The position numbers were made by a program, and so were the translations under genes. The notes beneath the pieces are model-generated. The model searched no databases, was not told the DNA's origin, and was given only the letters and a program-made list of their open reading frames with translations. Below are positions 42,160-49,684 of a stretch of 53,801 nucleotides of DNA, in pieces (position 1 is the stretch's first letter; each line of letters starts with the position of its first letter). The DNA comes from an uncultured Clostridia bacterium (GTDB lineage: Bacteria > Bacillota > Clostridia > Christensenellales > Borkfalkiaceae), in assembly GCA_947053655.1 (NCBI GenBank), contig CAMRTO010000009.1:1-53801 (forward strand), read 5' to 3'.

Positions 42160-42275
42160 AGGCGGTTGAGGATTTGTCGGACGCGCCCTCCGCCGTCCGC
42201 AAAACCGTTTCTTTTTGTGTTAAGGGTAAAGTTTACGACGGTAAGCTTCTTGAAGCTTCGGCGGCTTTGAAATGA
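42138..42275 (+). CDS. 45-residue protein in the folate operon, unknown
   Basis: A short gene with an excellent AAGGAGG site 7 bases before its ATG. It overlaps the end of folC by 22 bases and the start of folP by 4 (ATGA), so it is placed for coupled translation. The protein is MDREKAVKAVEDLSDAPSAV followed by RKTVSFCVKGKVYDGKLLEA and a short end. It has no membrane segment. I do not recognise a family. The tight coupling and full-strength ribosome-binding site argue that it is real; it could also serve mainly to couple folP translation to folC. Confidence 0.68.
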   Translation: MDREKAVKAVEDLSDAPSAVRKTVSFCVKGKVYDGKLLEASAALK

Positions 42276-43051
42276 TTATCGGCAACCGCAAATTCGAAAA
42301 TTACACTTACGTGTTCGCCATAGTAAACCTTACGCCCGACAGCTTTTACGCGCCCAGCCGCAACGACGAGTATTCCGTTTTAAAGACGGTGGAAAGGGCT
42401 GTAAAGGACGGCGCGGCGGTTATAGACCTCGGCGCGCAGTCTACCCGTCCCGGGCATATCGAGGTTTCGGCGGATACCGAAATTTCACGCCTTATGCGTC
42501 CGCTCGAACTTATAAAGCGCAATTTCGATATACCGGTGTCGGTGGATACCTATTTTTCAAAGACGGCCGAGGCGGCGCTGGAAGCGGGCGCGGACATGAT
42601 AAACGATGTCTGGGGGCTTACGCACGATAAAGACATGGCGGCAACGGCGGCGAAGTACGGCGCTTCCGTCTGCATAATGCACAATGCCGGAAAGACCTTG
42701 GAGGGCGACATCTGGCAGCCGATAAAAAGCTTTCTTTCATCGTCCGTAACGCTTGCCCTCGACGCGGGGATTGACAAAAATAAAATTTGTTTGGACGGCG
42801 GCATAGGCTTCGCAAAGACGAGGGAGCAGAACTTCGAGCTTTTAAACGGTTATGACAGGCTATCGTCGCTCGGCTTTCCCCTGCTTTTGGGTACAAGCCG
42901 CAAATCCATGTTCGGCGGCAATGCGGAGGACAGACTGGAAGCCACGCTTCGATCCACGCGGCTCGCCGCGGAAAACAAAATTCTATTCGTACGCGTTCAC
43001 GACGTAAAGCAAAACGCGCAGGCGGTAAAGGAAGTTTATGGACGTTGTTAA
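42272..43051 (+). CDS. folP: Dihydropteroate synthase
   Basis: A 259-residue TIM-barrel enzyme that joins p-aminobenzoate to the pterin pyrophosphate; the target of sulfonamides. The signature NLTPDSFY lies near residues 16-23, IDLGAQSTRPG near 50-60, and the INDVWG strand near 110. The pyrophosphate/pterin site TSRKSMFGG is near 208. Start coupled to the upstream 45-residue gene; end overlaps folBK by 14 bases. Confidence 0.95.
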   Translation: MIIGNRKFENYTYVFAIVNLTPDSFYAPSRNDEYSVLKTVERAVKDGAAVIDLGAQSTRPGHIEVSADTEISRLMRPLELIKRNFDIPVSVDTYFSKTAEAALEAGADMINDVWGLTHDKDMAATAAKYGASVCIMHNAGKTLEGDIWQPIKSFLSSSVTLALDAGIDKNKICLDGGIGFAKTREQNFELLNGYDRLSSLGFPLLLGTSRKSMFGGNAEDRLEATLRSTRLAAENKILFVRVHDVKQNAQAVKEVYGRC

Positions 43052-43808
43052 AATAAGAGGATTGGAAGTTTCGGCGCGGCACGGCGTAAACGATTTTGAA
43101 AAAGTTGCACAGCAGAAATTCATTTTCGACGCGGATATTACCACGGACTTTTACCGCGCTGCGGTAAACGACGATTTGTCCGCTACGGTAAATTATTCGG
43201 CGGCAAGTAAGCTTATAGTCCGCGTCGCTACGGAAAACTGCTTCAACCTGATAGAAAAGCTTGCGTACGAGTGCGCTTTTTCTTTAATGGAAAATTTTAA
43301 AAACGTTTCGTCTGTATCGCTTACGGTGTACAAACCCGACGCGCCTATGAAGCTTACTTTTACATCCGTGGCGGTAACGGCGAATGTGGAAAGGGAAACG
43401 GTCTATCTTTCGCTGGGTTCCAGTCTCGGCGATAAAAAGCAAATGCTCGATACCGCGTTTGAAATGCTTTCGTCCACACGCGGAATAAAGGTGGAAAAGG
43501 TTTCGGATTATATCGAAACTCCGCCTTACGGCGGCGTCGCGCAAAACGGATTTTTGAATTGCGCCGCGCGTATTTCAACCTTTCTTTCCCCGTATGCGCT
43601 GCTGGACGAGCTTCACCGCATAGAAAACGCCTGCGGCAGAGTGCGGCAAAAGCGCTGGGACGACAGGACGCTTGATATAGACATAATATTTTTCGGCGAT
43701 AAAACAATTAACGGCGAAACGCTTACAATTCCTCATCCCGACTATAAAAACCGCGATTTCGTTTTAAAGCCATTGAAGCAGATAGCGCCGCATCTTTTCA
43801 AGGTTTGA
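43038..43808 (+). CDS. folBK: Dihydroneopterin aldolase/HPPK fusion (FolB-FolK)
   Basis: A 256-residue bifunctional enzyme. Residues 1-115 are dihydroneopterin aldolase (VKIRGLEVSARHGVNDFEK, with the usual tail near VYKPDAPM). Residues about 120-256 are 6-hydroxymethyl-dihydropterin pyrophosphokinase (YLSLGSSLGDKKQMLDTA, then WDDRTLDIDIIFFGD and PHPDYKNRDFVLKPL). The two act one after the other ahead of FolP. No folE (GTP cyclohydrolase I) gene is in the window. GGAAG lies before the ATG. Confidence 0.93.
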   Translation: MDVVKIRGLEVSARHGVNDFEKVAQQKFIFDADITTDFYRAAVNDDLSATVNYSAASKLIVRVATENCFNLIEKLAYECAFSLMENFKNVSSVSLTVYKPDAPMKLTFTSVAVTANVERETVYLSLGSSLGDKKQMLDTAFEMLSSTRGIKVEKVSDYIETPPYGGVAQNGFLNCAARISTFLSPYALLDELHRIENACGRVRQKRWDDRTLDIDIIFFGDKTINGETLTIPHPDYKNRDFVLKPLKQIAPHLFKV

Positions 43809-43825
43809 AAAAACATAATTTTAAG

Positions 43826-43866
43826 TTATGACTGTCATAATGTTTTTTATATGTGCAATATGCACA
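43826..43866. promoter_or_regulatory. Two adjacent palindromes before ppx
   Basis: TTATGACTGTCATAA (43826-43840) and TGTGCAATATGCACA (43852-43866) are both perfect 15-base palindromes, 26 bases apart centre to centre. They lie ahead of a possible -10 (TATAAT, 43907-43912). They look like regulator sites; the second is of CRP/FNR-like shape. The regulator is unknown. Confidence 0.4.
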
Positions 43867-43980
43867 AATAATTTTAAAAAATATATACAACTTTATAATT
43901 ATATGTTATAATCACCGAGTATAAAAGCAGTATTCAAATGTTAATTACGGAAGCTTTTTTATGCTTTCGGGGAGTATAAT

Positions 43981-45495
43981 TTGGAAAAAATTGGCATTAT
44001 AGATTTAGGCTCGAATTCGGCAAGGCTCGTCATAGTAAATCTATTTGCGGACGGCTATTTTATGGTCGTCGACGAGTTGAAGGAAAGCGTCCGTCTCGGT
44101 CAGGATATGGAGAGAGACGGTTTTTTAAAGCCGCAGCGCGTAGCCGAAACGATTAAAACACTGAAAATGTTCCGCAAGCTTTGCGACGCAAGCGGGGTTT
44201 CGCGCATTATAGCGGTCGCCACGGCGGCCGTGCGCCGCGCTAAAAACCAGCGCAGCTTTCTTGACGAAATACAGGCAAACTGCGGTATAAAAATACGCGT
44301 CCTCACCGCGGAGGAGGAGGCGGTTTACGTTTACCGCGGCGTAATAAACACCATGGACATACCCAAGGGGCTTGTGCTCGAAATCGGCGGCGGTTCCACC
44401 AAGATTGTTTATTACAACCGCAGGAATATTTTAAATTACGTCACGTTGCCCTTCGGCGCGGTGACGCTTTCCGCATTGTTTGCGGACGACGGCTTGAAGC
44501 CCGAGGAGCAGACCAAAAAGATAGAGGAGTTTTTTACCGAACAGCTTAAAAAGGTTGAGTGGATTAACGACGTCGACCCCGAAGTCCAGATGATAGGCGT
44601 GGGCGGCTCTTTCCGCAATCTTTTCAAAATAAGCAAGATGGTACATAAGTACCCCTTGGATACCGTCCATAACTATACCATGAACGTAGAGGACTTTTTG
44701 CCCGTCTACGACATGATTAAAGTTTTGGATCTAGACAAAAAGAAGAAGATAAAGGGGCTGTCGGCAGAGCGTGCGGACATTCTTCCCGCGGCGCTTGCCA
44801 TTGTAAAATCCTTCGTGGAGTTTTTCAATTTCGACCGTTTCACGCTTTCGGGCGCTGGTCTGAGAGAAGGAATTATGTTCAATCAGGCGCTTCCCGTCAC
44901 GGAGGAGAAGCCCATATCCGACGTCCTCAATTATTCGCTTACGACTTTGGTCAAATATTACGACTGCGACGAAAAACACGTCGAACACGTTGTAAATTTA
45001 AGCATACAGCTTTTCAAGCAGTTGAGGGTTTTACACAAATTCCCCAGACAGTATTTACGCGTGCTTAAAGTTGCGGCGACCCTTCATGACTGCGGCATGC
45101 GCATCAAATATTACAACCACCAGCGTCATAGCTGCTACATGATTTTAAACTCAACTTTATACGGCGTTTCCCACAGGGATATAGTGCTTGCCGCGTTTAC
45201 GGCTTGCTGCCATAAAAAAGAAGATATAAACGCCTACGACTGGGCGCGTTACCGCGATATTTTGCACGAGGACGATATCGAAATTGTAAAACGTCTCGGC
45301 GTAATGCTGAGAATTGCCGAAAGTTTGGACAGGTCCATGTCCGGCTCGGTCAAATCAATCAATTGCGATATTCTCGGCGATTCGGTGATAATGAAGACCG
45401 AAGTGGACGGCGACGCTTCGCTGGAAATCCGCGACGCAATGGCGGCGGGCGCGGAGTTCAGGAAATCCTTCCACAAAAATTTGGAAATATTATAA
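43981..45495 (+). CDS. ppx: Ppx/GppA exopolyphosphatase with C-terminal HD domain
   Basis: A 504-residue protein of the long Ppx/GppA class. The N-terminal actin-like phosphatase (residues 1-300) starts MEKIGIIDLGSNSARLVIVN (phosphate-1 motif), with GLVLEIGGGSTKIVYYN near 125-140 and MIGVGGSFRNLFKI near 205. Residues about 315-500 are an HD-type hydrolase domain, with AATLHDCGMRIKYY around 365. The family removes phosphate from polyphosphate or converts pppGpp to ppGpp. Start TTG with GGGGAG upstream. Two palindromes precede it. Confidence 0.93.
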   Translation: MEKIGIIDLGSNSARLVIVNLFADGYFMVVDELKESVRLGQDMERDGFLKPQRVAETIKTLKMFRKLCDASGVSRIIAVATAAVRRAKNQRSFLDEIQANCGIKIRVLTAEEEAVYVYRGVINTMDIPKGLVLEIGGGSTKIVYYNRRNILNYVTLPFGAVTLSALFADDGLKPEEQTKKIEEFFTEQLKKVEWINDVDPEVQMIGVGGSFRNLFKISKMVHKYPLDTVHNYTMNVEDFLPVYDMIKVLDLDKKKKIKGLSAERADILPAALAIVKSFVEFFNFDRFTLSGAGLREGIMFNQALPVTEEKPISDVLNYSLTTLVKYYDCDEKHVEHVVNLSIQLFKQLRVLHKFPRQYLRVLKVAATLHDCGMRIKYYNHQRHSCYMILNSTLYGVSHRDIVLAAFTACCHKKEDINAYDWARYRDILHEDDIEIVKRLGVMLRIAESLDRSMSGSVKSINCDILGDSVIMKTEVDGDASLEIRDAMAAGAEFRKSFHKNLEIL

Positions 45496-45499
45496 TCAG

Positions 45500-45519
45500 A
45501 TGCCGCCTTACGGCGGCAT
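45500..45519 (+). terminator. Weak hairpin between ppx and maf
   Basis: ATGCCGCC pairs with GGCGGCAT across 4 bases, followed by TATACTTTG. It may attenuate read-through into maf. Confidence 0.4.
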
Positions 45520-45530
45520 TATACTTTGTT

Positions 45531-46079
45531 ATGGAATACGTTCTTGCAAGCGCTTCGCCAAGAAGAAAAGAGCTTCTTTCGCAGATTCTGCCCTCGTTCG
45601 AGGTGATACCTGCGGCGGCGGACGAAAAAGTCAATCTTTCCCTGTTTCCGGAAAAAATAGCCTGCGCCCTTGCGGAAAGCAAGTGCGACGAGGTTTTTGC
45701 GGCTAATCCCGAAAAAACCGTTATCGGTTGCGATACCGTCGTGGCGTTCGAGGGGGAAATTCTCGGTAAGCCCAAAGACAGGGGCGAAGCCGCGCTGACT
45801 TTAAAACGGCTGTCGGGCAAGACGCACTACGTTATAACGGGCGTATGCGTGCGCAACAAACACCGTAAAATAACAGACTTCGATAAAACGGAAGTGAAAT
45901 TCAATATCCTTTCCGACGATTTCATAAAAATTTACGTCGACGGCGGCTCGCCTTTGGACAAGGCGGGCAGCTACGGTATACAGGACGGAGGAATCGTTAA
46001 GGAATATTTCGGCAGTTACACAAACGTAGTGGGCTTGCCGGTTACGCTTGTCAGAAAAATGCTTCAAGAGGTACGTTAA
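45531..46079 (+). CDS. maf: Maf-type nucleoside triphosphate pyrophosphatase
   Basis: A 182-residue house-cleaning pyrophosphatase acting on dTTP/UTP and modified nucleotides. The N-terminal signature LASASPRRKELLSQI is at residues 5-19. VIGCDTVVAFEGEILGKP (about 63-80) holds the catalytic Asp, and the closing DKAGSYGIQDGG near 143-154 is typical. The ATG at 45531 is the family start. It is followed by an MreB-like gene one base later, a Bacillota-typical neighbour. Confidence 0.95.
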   Translation: MEYVLASASPRRKELLSQILPSFEVIPAAADEKVNLSLFPEKIACALAESKCDEVFAANPEKTVIGCDTVVAFEGEILGKPKDRGEAALTLKRLSGKTHYVITGVCVRNKHRKITDFDKTEVKFNILSDDFIKIYVDGGSPLDKAGSYGIQDGGIVKEYFGSYTNVVGLPVTLVRKMLQEVR

Positions 46080-46080
46080 G

Positions 46081-47097
46081 ATGAAAAGACTGGCTATAGA
46101 TTTCGGTTCGAGCACTACAAAAATATATATGACCGGTTGCGGGGTCGTGCTTATGGAAGCCACCTGCGCGGCGGTGGAGGAATACGTCGAAAACGGCGAA
46201 AACAAGCTTAATATAAAGGCGCTTGGCGACAAGGCGCGCGCGCTTTCCGGCAGGGCGGCGCTGAACACGCATATTGTCAACCCCGTTTTCGAGGGCGATA
46301 TTTTAAACGAAACTATCGCCGCACATCTTTTGCAGTACTTTCTGGAAAAATGCGAAATTACGAGAAGGAAAGCCAAACATACCGAGGTTATGTTTATAAT
46401 CCCGTGCGGCAGCGGAAACGAGCTTAAAGAAAAATACAGGCGCATTGCGGACGAGTGCGGCATTGCCATGACCTATTTCACCCTTACGCCTTTTGCGGCG
46501 GTGCTCGGTCATAACGTCGCTATCAGCGAAAGCACGCCCGTATTCTGTCTGGATATAGGCTACGGCATAACCAATATCGCGGCGTTTTCGCAGGACGGAC
46601 TTATCGCGGGCATAAACGTAAACCTCGGCGGCGGCAATATTGACGTGCACCTTATAGACGTTCTTGCCGAAAATTACGATTTGAAAATCGGCGCTCTCAC
46701 CGCGGAAAAACTTAAAAACACAGTCGGAAGTCTGCTTGAGGACGATAACAAGCTTATGGTTGCGGACGGCAGGGAGGTTTCGGGCGGAACGCCCGCTTCG
46801 TTTGCGGTCAATTCTTCTCACCTGTACGACATTATAGTAACGTACGTCGATAAAATTTTAGAGTACGTCAACGTAGTCATGGGTAAGCTTCCCGCGGAGG
46901 TCGCGTCGGGCGTTGTGCACGGCGGAGTTTTCCTTTCGGGCGGACTTATAAAAATGGACGGCATTGCGGAGTATATAGAAAGAAAGCTTAAAATACCCGT
47001 AAATCTGCCGGACGAACCCCAGCTTGCCGCTGTAATCGGCGCGGGGGTAATACTTTCAAACGATTCGCTGTTCGACAGAATAGCCGTAACAGATTAA
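46081..47097 (+). CDS. Divergent MreB-like actin homologue
   Basis: A 338-residue actin-fold protein. The phosphate-1 motif is AIDFGSSTTKIYM (residues 5-17), phosphate-2 FCLDIGYGITNIAAF near 158-172, and an adenosine-site GGVFLSGGLIKMDGI near 279-293. Overall order matches MreB (IPCG where MreB has IPSG, then the GGGNIDVHLI stretch), but the usual DIGGGT is DIGYGIT and the EP of the AAAIGAG region is TP, so this is a divergent member. It may act in cell shape, or as a non-polymerising relative. AGAGGT lies before the ATG. No mreC/mreD follow; the gene ends at a terminator. Confidence 0.85.
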   Translation: MKRLAIDFGSSTTKIYMTGCGVVLMEATCAAVEEYVENGENKLNIKALGDKARALSGRAALNTHIVNPVFEGDILNETIAAHLLQYFLEKCEITRRKAKHTEVMFIIPCGSGNELKEKYRRIADECGIAMTYFTLTPFAAVLGHNVAISESTPVFCLDIGYGITNIAAFSQDGLIAGINVNLGGGNIDVHLIDVLAENYDLKIGALTAEKLKNTVGSLLEDDNKLMVADGREVSGGTPASFAVNSSHLYDIIVTYVDKILEYVNVVMGKLPAEVASGVVHGGVFLSGGLIKMDGIAEYIERKLKIPVNLPDEPQLAAVIGAGVILSNDSLFDRIAVTD

Positions 47098-47102
47098 AAA
47101 AT

Positions 47103-47134
47103 AACCGTCCGCGGCACAGCCGCGGACGGTTTTG
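47103..47134. terminator. Terminator after the MreB-like gene
   Basis: A 12-base stem (ACCGTCCGCGGC with complement) and TTTT, located between convergent genes. Confidence 0.85.
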
Positions 47135-47168
47135 AATTTGTTTGGCATAAGTCGGCTTGACGGCAAAG

Positions 47169-47897
47169 TCAAGACGGAAGCTGCGGTTCGTCGTTTGCGT
47201 TTTCGGAAGATTCCGCAGACGACTTTTTCTTTTTCAATATAAATTCGTAAAGCAACACGCCGCCCAAGGTTATAGCAATCATCATAGCCGCGACAACGTA
47301 CCAGGTTAAAAAAGTTCCTTCAACAAGCGGTTTGCCTATATACATTGCGTGGTCGAATTTCAGCGCGTCTATCAGGAAAATACCGTAACAAAGCATAAAA
47401 CACAGCCCGACGGGGAAGGCGTAAAACTTTTTAAGACAGGGCTTTACATAGCCGGTAATGACCATAAGAACGGACAGGTAGAAGGATATTCCGTGGTGCA
47501 GAAGTCCCGAGATGGTTGCCGGGTACAGCACGCTGGAATTTTGCCCGATAAAGTCGGGATAAAACGTTGTAATAGCCCCGCCCCAAAATGCAATGTAAAC
47601 TAAACAGTGCAGCGGCAGCGCGTCGCGCTTGCACGCAAGCGCGCATATCGCAAAACATAAGCTTGTAACCCCGCAGAAGCTGTCCGGTATAAGATATTTT
47701 GCGTTGGATTTATGGAAGCATATCGCTATTCTGTTAAAAATAATGAATGCAAGCAGAAGTCCGCCCACGCTCATAATAATTATGCGCAACGTCCTTTCGC
47801 TTTTTACTTTCAGCTTAATTGCGGTAAGAGTTCCCGCAAACGCCGCAAAAAACAGTACAAGATATACAATGTGTTCCCAACCGTAAACCTTTGGCAT
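47169..47897 (-). CDS. YwaF/TIGR02206-like membrane protein
   Basis: A 242-residue protein with six or seven hydrophobic segments. Family-like features are the SFCGVTSLCFAI segment, the aromatic YIAFWGGAITTFYPDF stretch, the conserved LLHHGISFYLSVLMV with paired His, and the closing FLTWYVVAAMMI. The C-terminal tail is charged and cytosolic (KKKKSSAESSENANDE). AAGGTGAG lies before the ATG. The family is of unknown function. Confidence 0.78.
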   Translation of the reverse strand: MPKVYGWEHIVYLVLFFAAFAGTLTAIKLKVKSERTLRIIIMSVGGLLLAFIIFNRIAICFHKSNAKYLIPDSFCGVTSLCFAICALACKRDALPLHCLVYIAFWGGAITTFYPDFIGQNSSVLYPATISGLLHHGISFYLSVLMVITGYVKPCLKKFYAFPVGLCFMLCYGIFLIDALKFDHAMYIGKPLVEGTFLTWYVVAAMMIAITLGGVLLYEFILKKKKSSAESSENANDEPQLPS

Positions 47898-48086
47898 AAC
47901 TCACCTTAAATTACTTTGATAATGTAATTATATCATATGTAAAAAATAAAATCAATTAAATAAAACAATTGTAATAAAAATATATGACAATTTTAATATC
48001 AATTAGCTATGATATGTGTTGAGACAGCAAAGAGTCCGAAAAGCCTTCTCCCTAAGGATATCTGTTATAGAGATTTTCTTGTGGAC

Positions 48087-48140
48087 AAAGAAACAGCGCA
48101 CTATCTTCGTTTGCGAAGTATAGTGCGCTGTTTCTTTTCT
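48087..48140. terminator. Long bidirectional terminator
   Basis: A 23-base stem beginning AAAGAAACAGCGCACTAT with one bulged base, and T-runs on both sides. It closes the minus-strand 48191 gene. Confidence 0.85.
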
Positions 48141-48190
48141 TTATGCGGAACGGTAAGAAATTTATTGTACAATGACATAAAGGCAGCCTT

Positions 48191-48859
48191 TTATTTTGAA
48201 AACTTCTCCTTTTTCATTTTATTAAGTTCGATTTTTAATCGTTTTCTGATATTTTCGGTTTCAAAGTCCCTTATAGTAAAATTACAGTCTTTGCCATACG
48301 CTTTTCCCGATAATGTTACATAGTGGACACAGTCAATTTCACTAACATTAACGAATTCGAATTCGTCTTGCAGTTTATAACTTTCAAGCTTGAAATGCTT
48401 ATTTCTCAAAATAATTTTTACTTTCTTTACATATAATTTTATTGCTTTTTTAATCATCTTGTTCACTTCTGCGAGGGTGTAAAAAATACCATCGTGATCG
48501 AAACTGCATTGATCGACTTCGAATTCAATCGATATGCCGTTTACCTCATACCCGACCAAATAAACTATGCCTTCCAAATCTATTAATTTTATAAGCGAAC
48601 TGTCTTTCGGGGAATAGTTTAAGTTAATGGTTCTGACATATTCGATATTATCTTTTATAGTTTGTTCAATCGAATTTTTTGCATTAGGGTCATTTTCCTT
48701 TTGGTAAAGAATTTTAAATCCTGTTTCGATTTTGTCGTCTACAACGCCATAAGCTAAATTGTATCCGGCATAGAGTCCTCTCTTCAATTTTTTAAGCTGA
48801 AAGCCTTCAACTTGAATGTCTTTCATCATTCCGCTTAAACTTTTTATTGTTTGCGCCAT
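48191..48859 (-). CDS. Unknown AT-rich accessory protein
   Basis: A 222-residue cytosolic protein with no membrane segment that I do not recognise. It is rich in Lys, Ile, Asn and Asp, with a beta-rich middle (LIDLEGIVYLVGYEVNGISI) and a basic C-terminus (KRLKIELNKMKKEKFSK). Base composition and codon use (A/T-ending) differ from the flanking core genes, a sign of recent acquisition. AGGAG lies 8 bases before the ATG, and a TATATT -10-like site lies upstream. It is the only gene inside the inverted-repeat island. Confidence 0.75.
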   Translation of the reverse strand: MAQTIKSLSGMMKDIQVEGFQLKKLKRGLYAGYNLAYGVVDDKIETGFKILYQKENDPNAKNSIEQTIKDNIEYVRTINLNYSPKDSSLIKLIDLEGIVYLVGYEVNGISIEFEVDQCSFDHDGIFYTLAEVNKMIKKAIKLYVKKVKIILRNKHFKLESYKLQDEFEFVNVSEIDCVHYVTLSGKAYGKDCNFTIRDFETENIRKRLKIELNKMKKEKFSK

Positions 48860-48954
48860 TTTACAACTCCTAAAGATGTCGGAATAATAATTGCGGCATC
48901 TTTTTCGTTAAATTGCCGGTTATCGTAGTTTCAATATAGCATAACCGTAGTAAA

Positions 48955-48988
48955 AAAGCAAGGACTGTTTTTATCGTCCTTGCTTTAA
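48955..48988 (-). terminator. Terminator of the minus-strand XRE gene
   Basis: AAAGCAAGGAC pairs with GTCCTTGCTTT across a 10-base loop, with a T-run on the minus strand. Confidence 0.75.
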
Positions 48989-49058
48989 TCTCTATGAAAA
49001 ACACCGTTACGGAGAAGGCTTTTCATTTTTCAGTATTTTTAATGCGGTAATAAAAATT

Positions 49059-49265
49059 TCAATCGCTACTTAAACCCAGAAGGTAGTCTACTGAAACGTT
49101 AAAGTAAACTGCAATTTTTACCAATGTTTCGTAGTCGGGGCGGCGGAAGCCCGTTTCCCAACTGCTTATGCTTCTCTGGCTTACATTTAACGCCTGCGCA
49201 ACTTGCTGTTGGGAAAGATTTTTTTCGTATCTCAATTCTTTGAATTTCTCTTTAAAAGGTATCAT
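49059..49265 (-). CDS. XRE-family helix-turn-helix regulator
   Basis: A 68-residue Cro/CI-type protein, almost all of it HTH (NLSQQQVAQALNVSQRSISS as helices 2-3) with the common ending NVSVDYLLGLSSD. No Shine-Dalgarno is visible before the ATG. It is divergent from the DUF6809-like gene, and a palindrome sits in the promoter of that gene, so it is the likely repressor (inference). Confidence 0.85.
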   Translation of the reverse strand: MIPFKEKFKELRYEKNLSQQQVAQALNVSQRSISSWETGFRRPDYETLVKIAVYFNVSVDYLLGLSSD

Positions 49266-49298
49266 AAAAAAATGATACTACTAACTGAACTAAAATAG

Positions 49299-49327
49299 TT
49301 GACTTAGCTCGATATGAGCTATGTAAT
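49299..49327 (+). promoter_or_regulatory. Promoter with palindromic spacer for the DUF6809-like gene
   Basis: TTGACT (49299-49304) and TGTAAT (49322-49327) with 17 bases between. The whole spacer is the palindrome TAGCTCGATATGAGCTA (49305-49321, 6-base arms), a likely operator. Confidence 0.6.
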
Positions 49328-49347
49328 ATAAAAAAAGGTAGGTAAAA

Positions 49348-49614
49348 ATGGAAGCATACAAATCGGTAATACAGCAGTTGTATTACGATAACGAAAATTT
49401 AAGCGAGAAAACAGAACTCAACGAAAAATACAAGCATTTGAACGACTGTGAAAAGAAGCTTTTGGAAGAACTTCTTTCGGGGCTTACGCCCGAGCAGGAG
49501 AATTTACTTTCCGATTTACTTGAAGTGCGTTGCAATTCAGAGGCGGAGGCGGCTTTTCTGCATTTTAAAACGGGCTTCAAGGCGGGCATGCGTCTTGCGC
49601 ACGAAAGCTTTTGA
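49348..49614 (+). CDS. DUF6809-like small protein
   Basis: An 88-residue helical protein. The opening SVIQQLYYDNENLSEK, the coiled middle (LNDCEKKLLEELLSGLTPEQ) and the ending GFKAGMRLAHESF follow the DUF6809 pattern of clostridial accessory regions, often beside XRE regulators. Its function is unknown. A possible AGGTAGG precedes the ATG. Together with the divergent regulator it resembles a small phage- or element-derived switch. Confidence 0.75.
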   Translation: MEAYKSVIQQLYYDNENLSEKTELNEKYKHLNDCEKKLLEELLSGLTPEQENLLSDLLEVRCNSEAEAAFLHFKTGFKAGMRLAHESF

Positions 49615-49648
49615 TTATTCCGCATTACAAATTTAACTGCGGTTTTTC

Positions 49649-49677
49649 TTGCTAAATCAAAGCGCTTAATATATAAT
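49649..49677 (+). promoter_or_regulatory. Sigma-A-like promoter for lepA
   Basis: TTGCTA (49649-49654), 17 bases, TATAAT (49672-49677). The predicted transcription start falls at the ATG itself (49685), implying a leaderless mRNA. Confidence 0.6.
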
Positions 49678-49684
49678 ATTGCTT

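Larger units (their letters stand above)
48039..49023. mobile_element. 985-bp island with 37-bp imperfect terminal inverted repeats
   Basis: The ends 48039-48075 and 48987-49023 are inverted copies of one another over 37 bases. The outer 13 (AAAAGCCTTCTCC) and inner 9 (ATAGAGATT) match perfectly; the middle is looser. The enclosed DNA is AT-richer than the surroundings and carries one unknown gene. No transposase-like protein or clear target duplication is seen. The outer motif resembles the CCTTCTCC...GGAGAAG repeats at 22811 and at both window ends. A MITE-like cargo element is plausible; two unrelated terminator hairpins are the alternative. Confidence 0.5.
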
